Positions 50,574 to 58,730 of a stretch of 64,000 bases of DNA are shown in pieces (position 1 is the first letter of the stretch; every line of letters begins with the position of its first letter). Both the position numbers and the translations under genes were made by a program. The notes beneath the pieces are model-generated. The model had not been told where the DNA came from. It saw only the letters and a list, made by a program, of their open reading frames with translations, and made no database searches. The stretch spans positions 113,838 to 177,837 of IMG/VR virus record IMGVR_UViG_3300045974_000283, one strand, 5' to 3'. This DNA comes from a virus.

Positions 50574-51265
50574 AACAATTCGAATTCCACCACACCGTCA
50601 CAGGCATCTCGGTCAAGATGTTCGCCCACCTCTGCCTTCAGAGGCGGATGCGGGCGCTGGTCATCGACAACCTGACCAACGACACCGGGAAGACCGTGTC
50701 GCAGGATTTCATCACTGCTTCCGAGTTCAAGGACGAGATGAGCTATAGCGGGGCACTTGAAATGCTCGCTTACCAGAAAAGCTTCCTGGTCAGCGCGGGA
50801 GCGGTCGTGCTTCGTAGCAAGATCGAGGTAAACGCCAAGCAAGAACTAGCTGGAATGCCGATTCCGCTTGGCGACATCATGCTACCTGCGGGCATGTACC
50901 ATGAGACGCATGTGACCGTGTCAGTGCCCGACGAGAAGCTTCCGCAGTTCTTCAGCGTCGCCCGCCAGCACAGGTTCCACGTTTCTATGGACGGCCTGCA
51001 GAATGCTCACCGCCATCGCCGTCTGCGTCCGGGCCACAAACAACAGGACGCAAAGTTCTGGTTGACGGCGCGCTCACCAGATGCCAGCCTCGTGCGTCTG
51101 GAATCGCATACGAACGCCATGATGTGCGACCTCGACAGCTTCTCTATCAGCCACAAGGAGCCTCAGTACGAGCTCGTCATCCATGACAGCAATCTGCCGC
51201 ACGACGACCGTTGGATGGGCCGACCCCGTCAACTGTCTGACGATCTTTATGCGTTGGCGGCATGA
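50570..51265 (+). CDS. Unknown protein in the polymerase gap (231 aa)
   Basis: ATG 50570 overlaps the polymerase N-fragment stop by 4 bp. The protein is mixed alpha/beta with His/Arg-rich stretches (FHVSMDGLQNAHRHRR) and no homing-nuclease motif (no GIY-YIG, LAGLIDADG or HNH seen). Its tight coupling suggests it is not a recent insertion. The function is unknown. Confidence 0.6.
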   Translation: MKQFEFHHTVTGISVKMFAHLCLQRRMRALVIDNLTNDTGKTVSQDFITASEFKDEMSYSGALEMLAYQKSFLVSAGAVVLRSKIEVNAKQELAGMPIPLGDIMLPAGMYHETHVTVSVPDEKLPQFFSVARQHRFHVSMDGLQNAHRHRRLRPGHKQQDAKFWLTARSPDASLVRLESHTNAMMCDLDSFSISHKEPQYELVIHDSNLPHDDRWMGRPRQLSDDLYALAA

Positions 51266-51567
51266 TGGGAGTTCTTACTTCTTCTGCTCCGAAGGTCACG
51301 CGCATCGACTACGGAGAACTCGCCAAGACCGACCCCAAGGCCGCGCTGACCTCTTGGTTTGACTTCCACTCCCAGGATCACAACGAGGAACATATGACGG
51401 TGGCGCCGGAACGCTCGGCGCCTTTCTACGTGACCCGCCTCGCTGAGGACGGTCAATACTACGGTAGCGACCGCATCCTCACGGAAGCAGAACTCCTGAA
51501 GCGGAAGTTCACCCTCTCATGGACGCAACGTGATTACCCATGGATAAGTTTCGAGGACGAGTCATGA
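51262..51567 (+). CDS. Unknown protein in the polymerase gap (101 aa)
   Basis: ATG 51262 overlaps the previous stop. It is small, mixed in composition, with many aromatic residues in the C-terminal half (WTQRDYPWISFEDE). It ends in an ATGA overlap. No family is recognised. Confidence 0.55.
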   Translation: MMGVLTSSAPKVTRIDYGELAKTDPKAALTSWFDFHSQDHNEEHMTVAPERSAPFYVTRLAEDGQYYGSDRILTEAELLKRKFTLSWTQRDYPWISFEDES

Positions 51568-52148
51568 CGTCTGCTCCCCCGAAGTACCTGTCAGGTGGCG
51601 TCATGACGCCTATGCAAATCACCTTCTTGGCTCGCGAGCTGTTCGTGTTCAGCGAGATCGTCAAGGGCAACATGGACCGCTATCCTGAGGATGATAACGT
51701 CTGGAACGAGCCAGAGGTGTCCATCGCTGTCCGTATGTACTGGGAACCTATCGCTCGTCACGCTATAGCTCTGGCCGGGCCTGTCATCTCCAAGTCCGCC
51801 GCCGAGATGACGTCGATGGTCAACAACCATCTGGTCTTGTCCTGCGTCGCCTATGCGGTTCATCATAGAACTGTGCTCGCGCAACCACGCGGATCTCGTG
51901 TTCACCTGTCGCCTGATTCGGTGGCTGAGATCGTAGCCGGATATATGCCGTCTATTGGTTCTACTGTGGCTCACGGCAAGGCGCAGTCGCTTGGTCTTGT
52001 TGGTCGATCACTTGAGTCAATCAAGAAACTGGAGCAGCTTGAAGACTACGAGATGGACCGGGACGAACTAAGGGATATTCAGCAATCGCTGCTCGAATAT
52101 CAGTCTTGGCTGATGACTTCGGCGGTGACCGACAAGGCAGCATCATGA
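51564..52148 (+). CDS. Unknown helical protein in the polymerase gap (194 aa)
   Basis: I chose ATG 51564 in the ATGA overlap over an ATG 24 bp upstream inside the previous gene. The protein is helical, with a long C-terminal acidic helix. No motifs are visible. It overlaps the next gene by 4 bp. The function is unknown. Confidence 0.58.
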   Translation: MTSAPPKYLSGGVMTPMQITFLARELFVFSEIVKGNMDRYPEDDNVWNEPEVSIAVRMYWEPIARHAIALAGPVISKSAAEMTSMVNNHLVLSCVAYAVHHRTVLAQPRGSRVHLSPDSVAEIVAGYMPSIGSTVAHGKAQSLGLVGRSLESIKKLEQLEDYEMDRDELRDIQQSLLEYQSWLMTSAVTDKAAS

Positions 52149-52657
52149 CCCAGCGAAATCACCACGGGCCATTCTTCGAGTCGGACGGCCACCGACTGCT
52201 ACAGTTGATTCTTAGCTCTTTGAAGACTCACATAATGATGACAGGGAACTGGAGTGGCAACATCACGCAGGTCTCTCATAAATACATAAACGGATCGGCT
52301 GTTCAGATATCTATACCACAAAGTGTCCAGAACTTGGTCATCAGTCAGAAAGGAAATGAGCCGATTCTGATAATGTCGAGACAAGCCTTTGGGCTATTCA
52401 TAAAGAACCTAGGCTCAGGCAGTGACCCGTTGACCTTGGACGGCAGCTACGAGTTCACGCGGCCAGAATTCTCGTCTCAGGCTCAATCAGACCTTCCGAT
52501 TTCAATGAAAATACAAATCGGCGGCATGATGCTGGAATTCAAGGTTCTGGTTCTGCACTCCGTACCGGGCGACATACCGGAGTTCGACGATGCCCTTTCG
52601 GAGCGCGTTATTATGACTCCAACCGATCTGTACACCTGCTATCTGCCGCGCTGTTAA
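52145..52657 (+). CDS. Unknown protein, base composition unlike neighbours (170 aa)
   Basis: ATG 52145 overlaps the previous stop. The gene has visibly lower GC and different codons (many AAA, ATA, AAT) than the flanking genes, hinting at a separate origin. The protein is mixed alpha/beta with Ser/Ile-rich strands. Its stop TAA lies in the GTTAATA motif. It could be a recent acquisition in the polymerase gap. Confidence 0.6.
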   Translation: MTQRNHHGPFFESDGHRLLQLILSSLKTHIMMTGNWSGNITQVSHKYINGSAVQISIPQSVQNLVISQKGNEPILIMSRQAFGLFIKNLGSGSDPLTLDGSYEFTRPEFSSQAQSDLPISMKIQIGGMMLEFKVLVLHSVPGDIPEFDDALSERVIMTPTDLYTCYLPRC

Positions 52658-52659
52658 TA
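52653..52659 (+). promoter_or_regulatory. GTTAATA promoter-like motif overlapping a stop codon
   Basis: GCGCTGTTAATAGCACC starts 41 bp upstream of the ATG at 52694, so the polymerase C-fragment could have its own promoter. The TAA of the motif is the stop of the previous gene. Confidence 0.45.
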
Positions 52660-52693
52660 GCACCGCACAATCCGACTTAGTTCGAGGGTATTT

Positions 52694-53602
52694 ATGTCAG
52701 ACACCAAATCCAAACCTATCGCACCTGCACCGACGCGTGAATCCCTGACCAAGGAATTGGCCGCGGCTCACGCCGCACTCACCAAGGCCCTAGCCGATCA
52801 GCAAGAGGAGATGGTCACCTCCAAGATTCCCTACGAATCCCAACGCGATCCCAGCGGATGGCTCGGATTCTCATCCGAGGTCTACGACAAGTTTTTCGCG
52901 GGGTATCCTGGCGTATCCGCCCGAATCGACCTCTACAAGGAACAGATACGCGAACGCCTCTGGGTTATCTCACCTATCGGCCAGCGTCGTACCATGTACC
53001 GAATCCTGACGGGCGACCCGTCATTCATCGCGGGCGCTGAACGCCGTGCGGTCAACTCGCCGATTCAGGGTATCAGCTCGCAGGTAGGCATCACCGCCGG
53101 ATACCTGATTCAGATCGAGGTCTACGAATACTGCCTAGCCCGCAAGATTCCCGTCGAGTACACCACGATGTTCGTTCGTGCGGTTCACGACGCATCCTAC
53201 TTCGAGGAATCCTACCGCCTGATCATCCCTGCCATACACATCAATCAGCACGTTGCCACCGTCGGCGTCCATGAATACTACAAGAAGGAATTCAACTACG
53301 AGTTCCTGCTCGATCCTGAGATCGAGATGGAAGTGGGCGCGTCGGATGCCCGCGCTGATTCGTGGAATTGGGTTCTGGACGATCTGCCACCTCTGCTCAT
53401 CAAGGCGCTCGACGACCGCATCAAGGACGGATACGTCAAGGCCGAGCACCGTGCCAAGGCGCTGGAGGTCATCTTCAAGCCGTGGGTCAACAAGGCAGAA
53501 CGCCAGTATCTCCAGCGCAAGTATCCTCTGCTCCAGGTATCCGATCTGGAAGAGGAAATCTGCCTCGCCCTCGAACGCAACAACATCACACCGGAAAGGT
53601 AG
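52694..53602 (+). CDS. Family A DNA polymerase, C-terminal fragment (motif C half)
   Basis: After a ~60-residue new leader, the sequence resumes PolA from the P helix: VYDKFFAGYPGVSARID, GQRRTMYRILTGD, AERRAVNSPIQG (motif 6 Arg, Asn and Gln), and motif C VHDAS with Asp166. The normal motif C Glu is Ala here. The last ~100 residues are an extra helical extension. It should pair with the 48087 product to form an active site. The leader lacks intein features, so non-covalent assembly is likelier than splicing. Confidence 0.82.
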   Translation: MSDTKSKPIAPAPTRESLTKELAAAHAALTKALADQQEEMVTSKIPYESQRDPSGWLGFSSEVYDKFFAGYPGVSARIDLYKEQIRERLWVISPIGQRRTMYRILTGDPSFIAGAERRAVNSPIQGISSQVGITAGYLIQIEVYEYCLARKIPVEYTTMFVRAVHDASYFEESYRLIIPAIHINQHVATVGVHEYYKKEFNYEFLLDPEIEMEVGASDARADSWNWVLDDLPPLLIKALDDRIKDGYVKAEHRAKALEVIFKPWVNKAERQYLQRKYPLLQVSDLEEEICLALERNNITPER

Positions 53603-53605
53603 AAA

Positions 53606-53809
53606 ATGGATCCAATCTTGAAATGCCCGCAATGCGACAGCGAACGGATCGCCGTTACCGCTGAGCAGATGTTCATGATAAACACCCTTGAACACTACTG
53701 TCACAGCGTGAAGACGCAAGACGACAACGCGAAGGTCGAATGCCTTGACTGTCATTGGGCAGGAAAACGCGGCCGACTGGAAGCCCTCAACGCACCAAAG
53801 AAAGGCTGA
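53606..53809 (+). CDS. Small zinc-ribbon protein (67 aa)
   Basis: ATG 53606 lies 3 bp after the polymerase stop, with a purine-rich AAAGGTAGAAA site. LKCPQCDSE and VECLDCHWAG give two CxxC pairs, a zinc ribbon. The function is unknown. Confidence 0.63.
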   Translation: MDPILKCPQCDSERIAVTAEQMFMINTLEHYCHSVKTQDDNAKVECLDCHWAGKRGRLEALNAPKKG

Positions 53810-53812
53810 ACC

Positions 53813-54004
53813 ATGTTCCAAGTCCTCTTCATCACGACTCAGTTTCCTCAATCATCCACATTCCAGGCCCATGAGATACCGCCGAACGTACACACAGTGA
53901 TCGGCTCGTTTCCAACGAGGGACGAGGCGATCATCGCCGCAGAACGTGCTAACGCATCTACCACCGGAATCAGACTCACCGACGCCGTCTGCCTCTTCAA
54001 TTAA
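53813..54004 (+). CDS. Small unknown protein (63 aa)
   Basis: ATG 53813 lies 3 bp after the previous stop. It is a compact alpha/beta protein with a beta strand VLFITT and a terminal helix. No motif is recognised. Confidence 0.5.
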   Translation: MFQVLFITTQFPQSSTFQAHEIPPNVHTVIGSFPTRDEAIIAAERANASTTGIRLTDAVCLFN

Positions 54005-54013
54005 GGAACCATC

Positions 54014-54217
54014 GTGTCAACTTTCAACGACAGCATGATGCGCGAAATCGCCGAAGAAGCCAAAGGCCCGGTCCTGCGTGAATATCGCGGCTATCAAATC
54101 CGCCAAGACGGCCCCACCGACTTTGCCATCCTTCGATGCGGTTCCGAATTCGTGCGGACGCGGTGCGGCTCCTCCTGGAGTTGCATCTGCTACATAGACG
54201 GACTCCTGTCCCCGTGA
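54014..54217 (+). CDS. Small unknown protein (67 aa)
   Basis: GTG 54014 follows AAGGAACCATC. The N-terminal half is helical and charged; the C-terminal half holds several cysteines (LRCGSEFVRTRCGSSWSCIC). No clear zinc pattern is seen. Confidence 0.48.
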   Translation: MSTFNDSMMREIAEEAKGPVLREYRGYQIRQDGPTDFAILRCGSEFVRTRCGSSWSCICYIDGLLSP

Positions 54218-54245
54218 GTTCCCTCAACCTAGAAAGCACCTCACC

Positions 54246-54464
54246 ATGAAATTCCTCACCCTCCTCATCGCGGCCATCGTTGCCGTCACCGCCCTCGTCA
54301 TTGTGCGAACGCGCCTCCTGGCGATCCACACCTTCGTCATCTACGGCCTGTGGACGCTCGTTCAGCAAGTCATGAAGAACTCCCCGTTCTTCGTGCCGGA
54401 ACCGTCGTGGATCACGGTCGGCGCCATCTCGCTGGCCGCTTGGCTCTTCGTTCGCGGCAAGTAA
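54246..54464 (+). CDS. Small membrane protein with two segments (72 aa)
   Basis: ATG 54246 follows AAAGCACCTCACC. Residues 2-22 and about 52-70 are hydrophobic, so a membrane hairpin is likely. A holin-like role is possible given the lysis-like genes further on, but nothing specific supports it. Confidence 0.55.
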   Translation: MKFLTLLIAAIVAVTALVIVRTRLLAIHTFVIYGLWTLVQQVMKNSPFFVPEPSWITVGAISLAAWLFVRGK

Positions 54465-54503
54465 GCCGTCTTCCCGTCTCACGCAACTTCACCAGGAAAC
54501 ACC

Positions 54504-54848
54504 ATGTCCATCTTCACCAAGAACACCTCCGCCGCCGCTGACGCTGCCATCCGCTCGCTCGCCCTCACGGCGAACACCGTCGCCACGGAGCAACTAAATG
54601 CCATCCTGCCAGAAAAGGCCAAGAACATCGTCAACAACGACGTCGGCCGCATCGTCGTTGGCAACGTGCTCGCAGCGCTCGTCCGTTCCTTCTTCAAGGG
54701 TTCCAAGATGGCCGAGCAGTTCGCCAACGAGCTGGTCACGACGGGCTACCAAGAAGTGACCAACAACATGGCTGACGTCGCCACTGAGGCGGTCGGCGAA
54801 GCGGCGGGCGAGGCCCGGAGCAAGAAGCCCACCGACGGCGCGATCTGA
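54504..54848 (+). CDS. Unknown alanine-rich helical protein (114 aa)
   Basis: ATG 54504 follows CAGGAAACACC. It is rich in Ala, Asn and Thr and looks entirely helical, with a hydrophobic middle (VVGNVLAALVRSFF) that could bind a membrane or bundle. The function is unknown. Confidence 0.58.
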   Translation: MSIFTKNTSAAADAAIRSLALTANTVATEQLNAILPEKAKNIVNNDVGRIVVGNVLAALVRSFFKGSKMAEQFANELVTTGYQEVTNNMADVATEAVGEAAGEARSKKPTDGAI

Positions 54849-54869
54849 GCGCGGAGCCTAGGAGCCGCC

Positions 54870-55418
54870 ATGATTCAAACCTTCTTGAAGGCGGTTATCC
54901 TCGCCGCCCTGACGGGGATTCTGTGGGCACTGCGAATCACGCCTGCGCCTCCATCAGAGGTCAAGGTCAAGTCAGAGCGCCGACCTCTCACGGTTCGGGC
55001 TGATCTTATCCGTATCGTCAACTCGGATGCGTTCGTGGGTATATGGGCGATCGTGACGATCTTGTCTACGGGTATCTTCCTCTGGTCTGTGCTCTTTGCC
55101 GCTATGAGTCTTTGGCTACGCGGTGACCTCACCGCCGTCCTCGTGAGCAACTCGACGCTCAAGGGCTTGACGGTCTTTGTTGTCCTCAACGGAATCACAT
55201 TCCTGAAGGTCAACGGATACCTACCGCCTGCGGTGACATGGAAGTACATCATCCTCTTCATACCGCGAGTTATCGGGCTCATCCTTTGTCATTTCTGGTT
55301 CTTCGTATTCCTCGGTCTGACGGTTGCCGGTCTCGCGGCTTGCTTCTTTGTCGATCCGTGGTTCCTACTCAGCGCCGTCTTCTTTGCTTGGCTAACCGCT
55401 TCGGAAATCAACTCATGA
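54870..55418 (+). CDS. Multi-pass membrane protein (182 aa)
   Basis: ATG 54870 follows GGAGCCGCC. Hydrophobic segments lie at about 5-22, 60-85, 95-120 and 125-175. It is strongly aromatic and basic between segments. Such small multi-pass proteins in phages may change the host membrane. No family is recognised. It overlaps the next gene. Confidence 0.62.
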   Translation: MIQTFLKAVILAALTGILWALRITPAPPSEVKVKSERRPLTVRADLIRIVNSDAFVGIWAIVTILSTGIFLWSVLFAAMSLWLRGDLTAVLVSNSTLKGLTVFVVLNGITFLKVNGYLPPAVTWKYIILFIPRVIGLILCHFWFFVFLGLTVAGLAACFFVDPWFLLSAVFFAWLTASEINS

Positions 55419-55711
55419 TCCTCTTCGAAACTCATCCGATAACCTGCTCGTGTTCCTACTGCAAGGTTTCCAGTTCACTCGGTGACGACCGCCTGCACTA
55501 CGGGCTCAACATCCCGAACAACAAGAGCTGGAATTCCTGGTGGGTCATCAAGTGGGGACACAATCGCTACATCCGCTGGACGAACCCGTGGATGCGCGAC
55601 TGGCGGGAACTGCTCTGGCGGTTCATTCGCTGGACCTTCACCACGGCGCTCTCGTCCGTCGTGGCCTTCGTCGTCTTCCAAATCCTTCTTCACTGGTGGC
55701 CCCTCAAATGA
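55415..55711 (+). CDS. Membrane protein with Cys-rich N-terminus (98 aa)
   Basis: ATG 55415 overlaps the previous stop. TCSCSYCKVS near residue 10 gives a cysteine cluster. A Trp/Arg-rich middle (WNSWWVIKWGHNRYIRW) precedes a C-terminal hydrophobic segment (about 72-92). It may sit on the inner membrane. The function is unknown. Confidence 0.55.
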   Translation: MILFETHPITCSCSYCKVSSSLGDDRLHYGLNIPNNKSWNSWWVIKWGHNRYIRWTNPWMRDWRELLWRFIRWTFTTALSSVVAFVVFQILLHWWPLK

Positions 55712-56106
55712 GAAGTCTCAAACTCGACATCACCCTTTCTGCCATCATCGCGCTGATGACGTCCGGCGTTCTGTTCCACCGGATCGCCAACGCCGGAACC
55801 GTGTACCGCGACCGCCCGTATCCCGTGCCGATCACGTCGCAGGTTTGCATGGTCAAGTTCGCGGGCTACAACCTGAACGCCAACGTGATCACGGAAGTCT
55901 CCGTTGGAAAGCGTGACAACGGAGAAGACCACGTTGACAACCCCAAATGGGGTTTCCTTGAACCAGAAAAGGTCTGGGTCAAGCGCCCCACGATCATGTC
56001 GCTCCGCGTCACCTTGGCTACTGGCGTCCAGTACCAGATCACCGAGGGCAACCTCGAAAAGCAAGAAGCCGACTTCCTCGACAGCATCCGGAGGACCTGC
56101 AAATGA
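55708..56106 (+). CDS. Secreted or anchored small protein (132 aa)
   Basis: ATG 55708 lies in an ATGA overlap. The N-terminus (KLDITLSAIIALMTSGVLFH) is a signal-like or anchor segment; the rest is a soluble beta-rich domain with Cys near residue 47 and at the C-terminus. It is probably exported. The function is unknown. It overlaps the next gene. Confidence 0.55.
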   Translation: MRSLKLDITLSAIIALMTSGVLFHRIANAGTVYRDRPYPVPITSQVCMVKFAGYNLNANVITEVSVGKRDNGEDHVDNPKWGFLEPEKVWVKRPTIMSLRVTLATGVQYQITEGNLEKQEADFLDSIRRTCK

Positions 56107-56345
56107 TCGGCATCACGACCGTCCTCGTGTGGGTCTTGGTGACAACCGATGAGCGTCAGCAGGGTCCTACCGCCAAGTCAACGATCAGCTACAGCCCTCC
56201 GGTGGCGACCGCGCAAGCCTGCGAGACTTTGAAGGGCAAAGTCATCCTCGGAAACGCGGGTCTGCTCACAAATCGTTGCGTTCAGATCGAGATGGCCGTG
56301 CCATACCAAGAAATGCCACCTATCCAGATGAGGCCCCTCAAATGA
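56103..56345 (+). CDS. Small protein, possible exported (80 aa)
   Basis: ATG 56103 overlaps the previous stop. A short hydrophobic start (ITTVLVWVLVTT) is followed by a soluble part with two Cys (near 40 and 60). It ends in an ATGA overlap. The function is unknown. Confidence 0.5.
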   Translation: MIGITTVLVWVLVTTDERQQGPTAKSTISYSPPVATAQACETLKGKVILGNAGLLTNRCVQIEMAVPYQEMPPIQMRPLK

Positions 56346-56719
56346 GCAACGACCCCAATCACTACACGGTCTTCACCGAGGAGCGCTTCAGCCAAGAGCT
56401 CAAGGTAAACCGCTTCCAGGCGATGATGGAGGCCAAGCACGAGATCGAAGCCCTCGGTCCCAACCCGGTCTGGCAGTTCATCTTCCAGGCTGCACGGGAC
56501 GCCCTGGAAACACGCGACCGCATGTTCGTCGTTCCGGTGGAAGCCCTCAACGCGATAGCATGGGCTGATCAGCATCGGTTGCAGATGGAGGCGGGCAGCG
56601 AGCTTGTCCCTACTCAACCAAACATCGGCAATGAGATCATGGACAAGCTGACTCGCCTCGGCTTCCAGGTCTCGATCCGCAATCAGGTGTTGATGGTCTA
56701 CTGCCGTTCACCGTTCTGA
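56342..56719 (+). CDS. Unknown protein (125 aa)
   Basis: ATG 56342 overlaps the previous stop. It is helical in the first 85 residues, then mixed, with a hydrophobic C-terminal strand (QVSIRNQVLMVYC). No motif is recognised. Confidence 0.55.
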   Translation: MSNDPNHYTVFTEERFSQELKVNRFQAMMEAKHEIEALGPNPVWQFIFQAARDALETRDRMFVVPVEALNAIAWADQHRLQMEAGSELVPTQPNIGNEIMDKLTRLGFQVSIRNQVLMVYCRSPF

Positions 56720-56726
56720 GGGCATC

Positions 56727-57434
56727 ATGGCAAAAATCCAGACCGAAACCTTCCTCCAGACCCCGCCCCAGATCAGCCGAGACTGCGATCACATCATGGT
56801 CAGCGAAATGGGCTTCACGGGGAGCGCCTACTGCTGCGCTCAATGCGGCCTCTACGTTTTCGAGCGTGAGCAGGAAGCCGACTTCCTTCCCCTGTGTCGT
56901 GCTATGGGCAACGTGATCGACCCTTCTCACCCTCAGTACGAGGCTCTCAAGAAACACGCCCTCGAAGCTCGTGCCAAGGTGGACGCCGGAGAAGATCCTC
57001 GTCCGATCCGTGAGCCTGCGAAATGCAAACCACTGGAACACATAATGGTTGAGGGCTTCGGCATGTACGGTGACGCGGTGACCTGCGCTACCTGCGGGCT
57101 GAGTCTGTACGACGATGCGGAGATTTTCAAGGGCCGAATCATCACAGCGAATCACCCAGAGCACAAGAGACACTTCGCGATGGCAGAGGCAGCCCGCGCT
57201 GCGGCCAACCCCAAGATCGGGCCAACGGCCACAGACCCTCGTCCCATTCCGGAGCCCTGCCAGCACGACCACGTTGAGAAGCCCGGCCTCGCGCGCTACT
57301 GCCTGCATCAATGTCGTGCCGTCCTGAAGGATTGGGGCTTCTGGATCGGCGTCACTGTCTCGTTCCCCATTGAACACTTCCTTTGGGAGCATATATGGCC
57401 GTTCCGCCTTCTGACGAACCTGCTCGGCCTGTGA
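56727..57434 (+). CDS. Protein with two duplicated zinc-like units (235 aa)
   Basis: ATG 56727 follows TGAGGGCATC. Two similar units, CDHIMVSEMGFTG...CAQCGLYVF and LEHIMVEGFGMYG...CATCGLSLYDD, each end in CxxCGL and are followed by a DPRPI-EP linker. They appear to be an internal duplication, probably with one zinc each. A C-terminal hydrophobic stretch (about 200-232) may anchor it in a membrane. Confidence 0.62.
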   Translation: MAKIQTETFLQTPPQISRDCDHIMVSEMGFTGSAYCCAQCGLYVFEREQEADFLPLCRAMGNVIDPSHPQYEALKKHALEARAKVDAGEDPRPIREPAKCKPLEHIMVEGFGMYGDAVTCATCGLSLYDDAEIFKGRIITANHPEHKRHFAMAEAARAAANPKIGPTATDPRPIPEPCQHDHVEKPGLARYCLHQCRAVLKDWGFWIGVTVSFPIEHFLWEHIWPFRLLTNLLGL

Positions 57435-57619
57435 AGCTGTGCTCTAGTGTTCTCGCCTGTCTGGCCTGCGTGAACGGTGATACGGGCACCGCTCGACATC
57501 TTTCCGAAGCCGCTCGGCGAGCACCCTTCCAGCGCAACTGCCTCGCAAGAGACGCTGTCTATCAAGCCTGTAAATGGTCACCTGTCAACGTTCGCAACCA
57601 AGCAAAGGATCCATCGTGA
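57395..57619 (+). CDS. Small cysteine-containing protein (74 aa)
   Basis: ATG 57395 lies inside the 3' end of the previous gene (40-bp overlap), with GGGAGCATAT before it. It contains KLCSSVLACLACVN, three Cys that may bind a metal, and a basic C-terminal half. The composition is natural, but its reality rests on the ribosome site alone. Confidence 0.42.
   Translation: MAVPPSDEPARPVKLCSSVLACLACVNGDTGTARHLSEAARRAPFQRNCLARDAVYQACKWSPVNVRNQAKDPS
57570..57576 (+). promoter_or_regulatory. GTAAATG variant of the promoter-like motif
   Basis: AAGCCTGTAAATGGTC starts 46 bp before the GTG at 57616 (55 bp before the ATG at 57625). It shares the GCCT flank and six of seven core bases with the main motif. 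Weak support. Confidence 0.28.
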
Positions 57620-58203
57620 ACAACATGAAGTTCTACGTCATCTACTCGTATCGCCCCTCTTTTGTGAACAGCCTCGTTCGCGCCTTCGACGCCGGATGGG
57701 CGCACTGGTGGAAGGGTCGGTTCGGCCACTGCGGCCTCATCTTCATGCCGAACGACGGCAACGTCCGCATCTTCGACTCACTGCCTTCGCGCGGCGTCGG
57801 CAGTCGCACGTTTGACGGCTACTTCGAGGGTCTGTCCGAGTACGCCATCATTGAGCTGACCGCTGAGTCACCGGCTACGCTGGCGCTGGCAAAGGCGAAC
57901 GCGCAACGCTACATCGACGAGAAGCGTCAGTACGACCAGAAGGGCATCCTCGCTCTGTTCCTGCGCGCCCTGTTCGGCACCGCTCCGCACCTGCAAGACA
58001 GCGACGAGTTCTGGTGCGATGAGTTCGTCATTTCCCTAGCGATCGACGCCTGCCCCCAACTGCTCGGCCACTACCTCGATGACATGCGCGCCGGGCGTCT
58101 GGGCGTGAACATCACGTTCAAGATTCTGTCCGGCATGGGCATCGACGTCACCCAAGTCTTCGGCGACATCGTCAAAGCCAACATTGAGCAGGGAGCGCAA
58201 TGA
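57616..58203 (+). CDS. Permuted papain-like (NlpC/P60-superfamily, YiiX-like) protein
   Basis: The start is GTG 57616 or ATG 57625; an AAAGGA lies 6-13 bp before. FGHCGLIFMP (His) comes before DEFWCDEFVIS (Cys), the circularly permuted order of YiiX-like members of the NlpC/P60 superfamily, which cleave amide or ester bonds in cell-wall peptides or lipids. It could be the phage lysis amidase or a lipid-processing enzyme. Confidence 0.62.
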   Translation: MNNMKFYVIYSYRPSFVNSLVRAFDAGWAHWWKGRFGHCGLIFMPNDGNVRIFDSLPSRGVGSRTFDGYFEGLSEYAIIELTAESPATLALAKANAQRYIDEKRQYDQKGILALFLRALFGTAPHLQDSDEFWCDEFVISLAIDACPQLLGHYLDDMRAGRLGVNITFKILSGMGIDVTQVFGDIVKANIEQGAQ

Positions 58204-58730
58204 TGCAACGCGGATTCACCAAAGCAAACGCCAGAGCAGTCAAGCTCTCCCCAACCCTTACTCGACGGCCGATCTCGTCAGCGACCACGATCAGCATCTC
58301 GGTGGCGGCCCCTTCCGTGCTTCTGACGCACTTCGAGGCGGTCTTCATGTTGAAGTTCATCCTGGGCACCTACGGGGGATACGTTCTTGGCTTCGAGAAG
58401 GGACAGTTCCTCATAGGCGTCCAGTCGGACTTCCCGAGCGCTTGGGAAACGGTGGCCGAGGGCGGTCGAATTGAAGATGTTGTCACAGAGTTCTTCTCTG
58501 TGACGATGGACGGGCTTCGGGCCGACAGTCGCAAGCAAATCCTCAATAGCGCCTCGCACTGGATGGAAGACGACGACGCGCTCGTCGAAGGCCTCGACGG
58601 CCTCCCCGACAAAATCGAGACCCTGCTGACTCCCAACGCCGGGATGGTGACGGACGGCTCCCGAAAGCTGAAACTCATCGATCTGCCCCCTGTGGTGCGC
58701 GAGGGCCTGATCGACTACCTTTCCAAGTGA
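58200..58730 (+). CDS. Unknown protein (176 aa)
   Basis: ATG 58200 (ATGATG) overlaps the previous stop after GGGAGCGCA. An alternative start is ATG 58347; the residues between are Ser/Thr/Arg-rich and look less protein-like. From 58347 it reads as a mixed alpha/beta domain with an acidic middle. No motif is recognised. Confidence 0.52.
   Translation: MMQRGFTKANARAVKLSPTLTRRPISSATTISISVAAPSVLLTHFEAVFMLKFILGTYGGYVLGFEKGQFLIGVQSDFPSAWETVAEGGRIEDVVTEFFSVTMDGLRADSRKQILNSASHWMEDDDALVEGLDGLPDKIETLLTPNAGMVTDGSRKLKLIDLPPVVREGLIDYLSK

Noticed and set aside
50500-52780. Split intein joining the two polymerase chains
   Set aside because: The end of the first chain and the start of the second lack intein block motifs, a Cys/Ser nucleophile at the junction, or the C-terminal HN pair.
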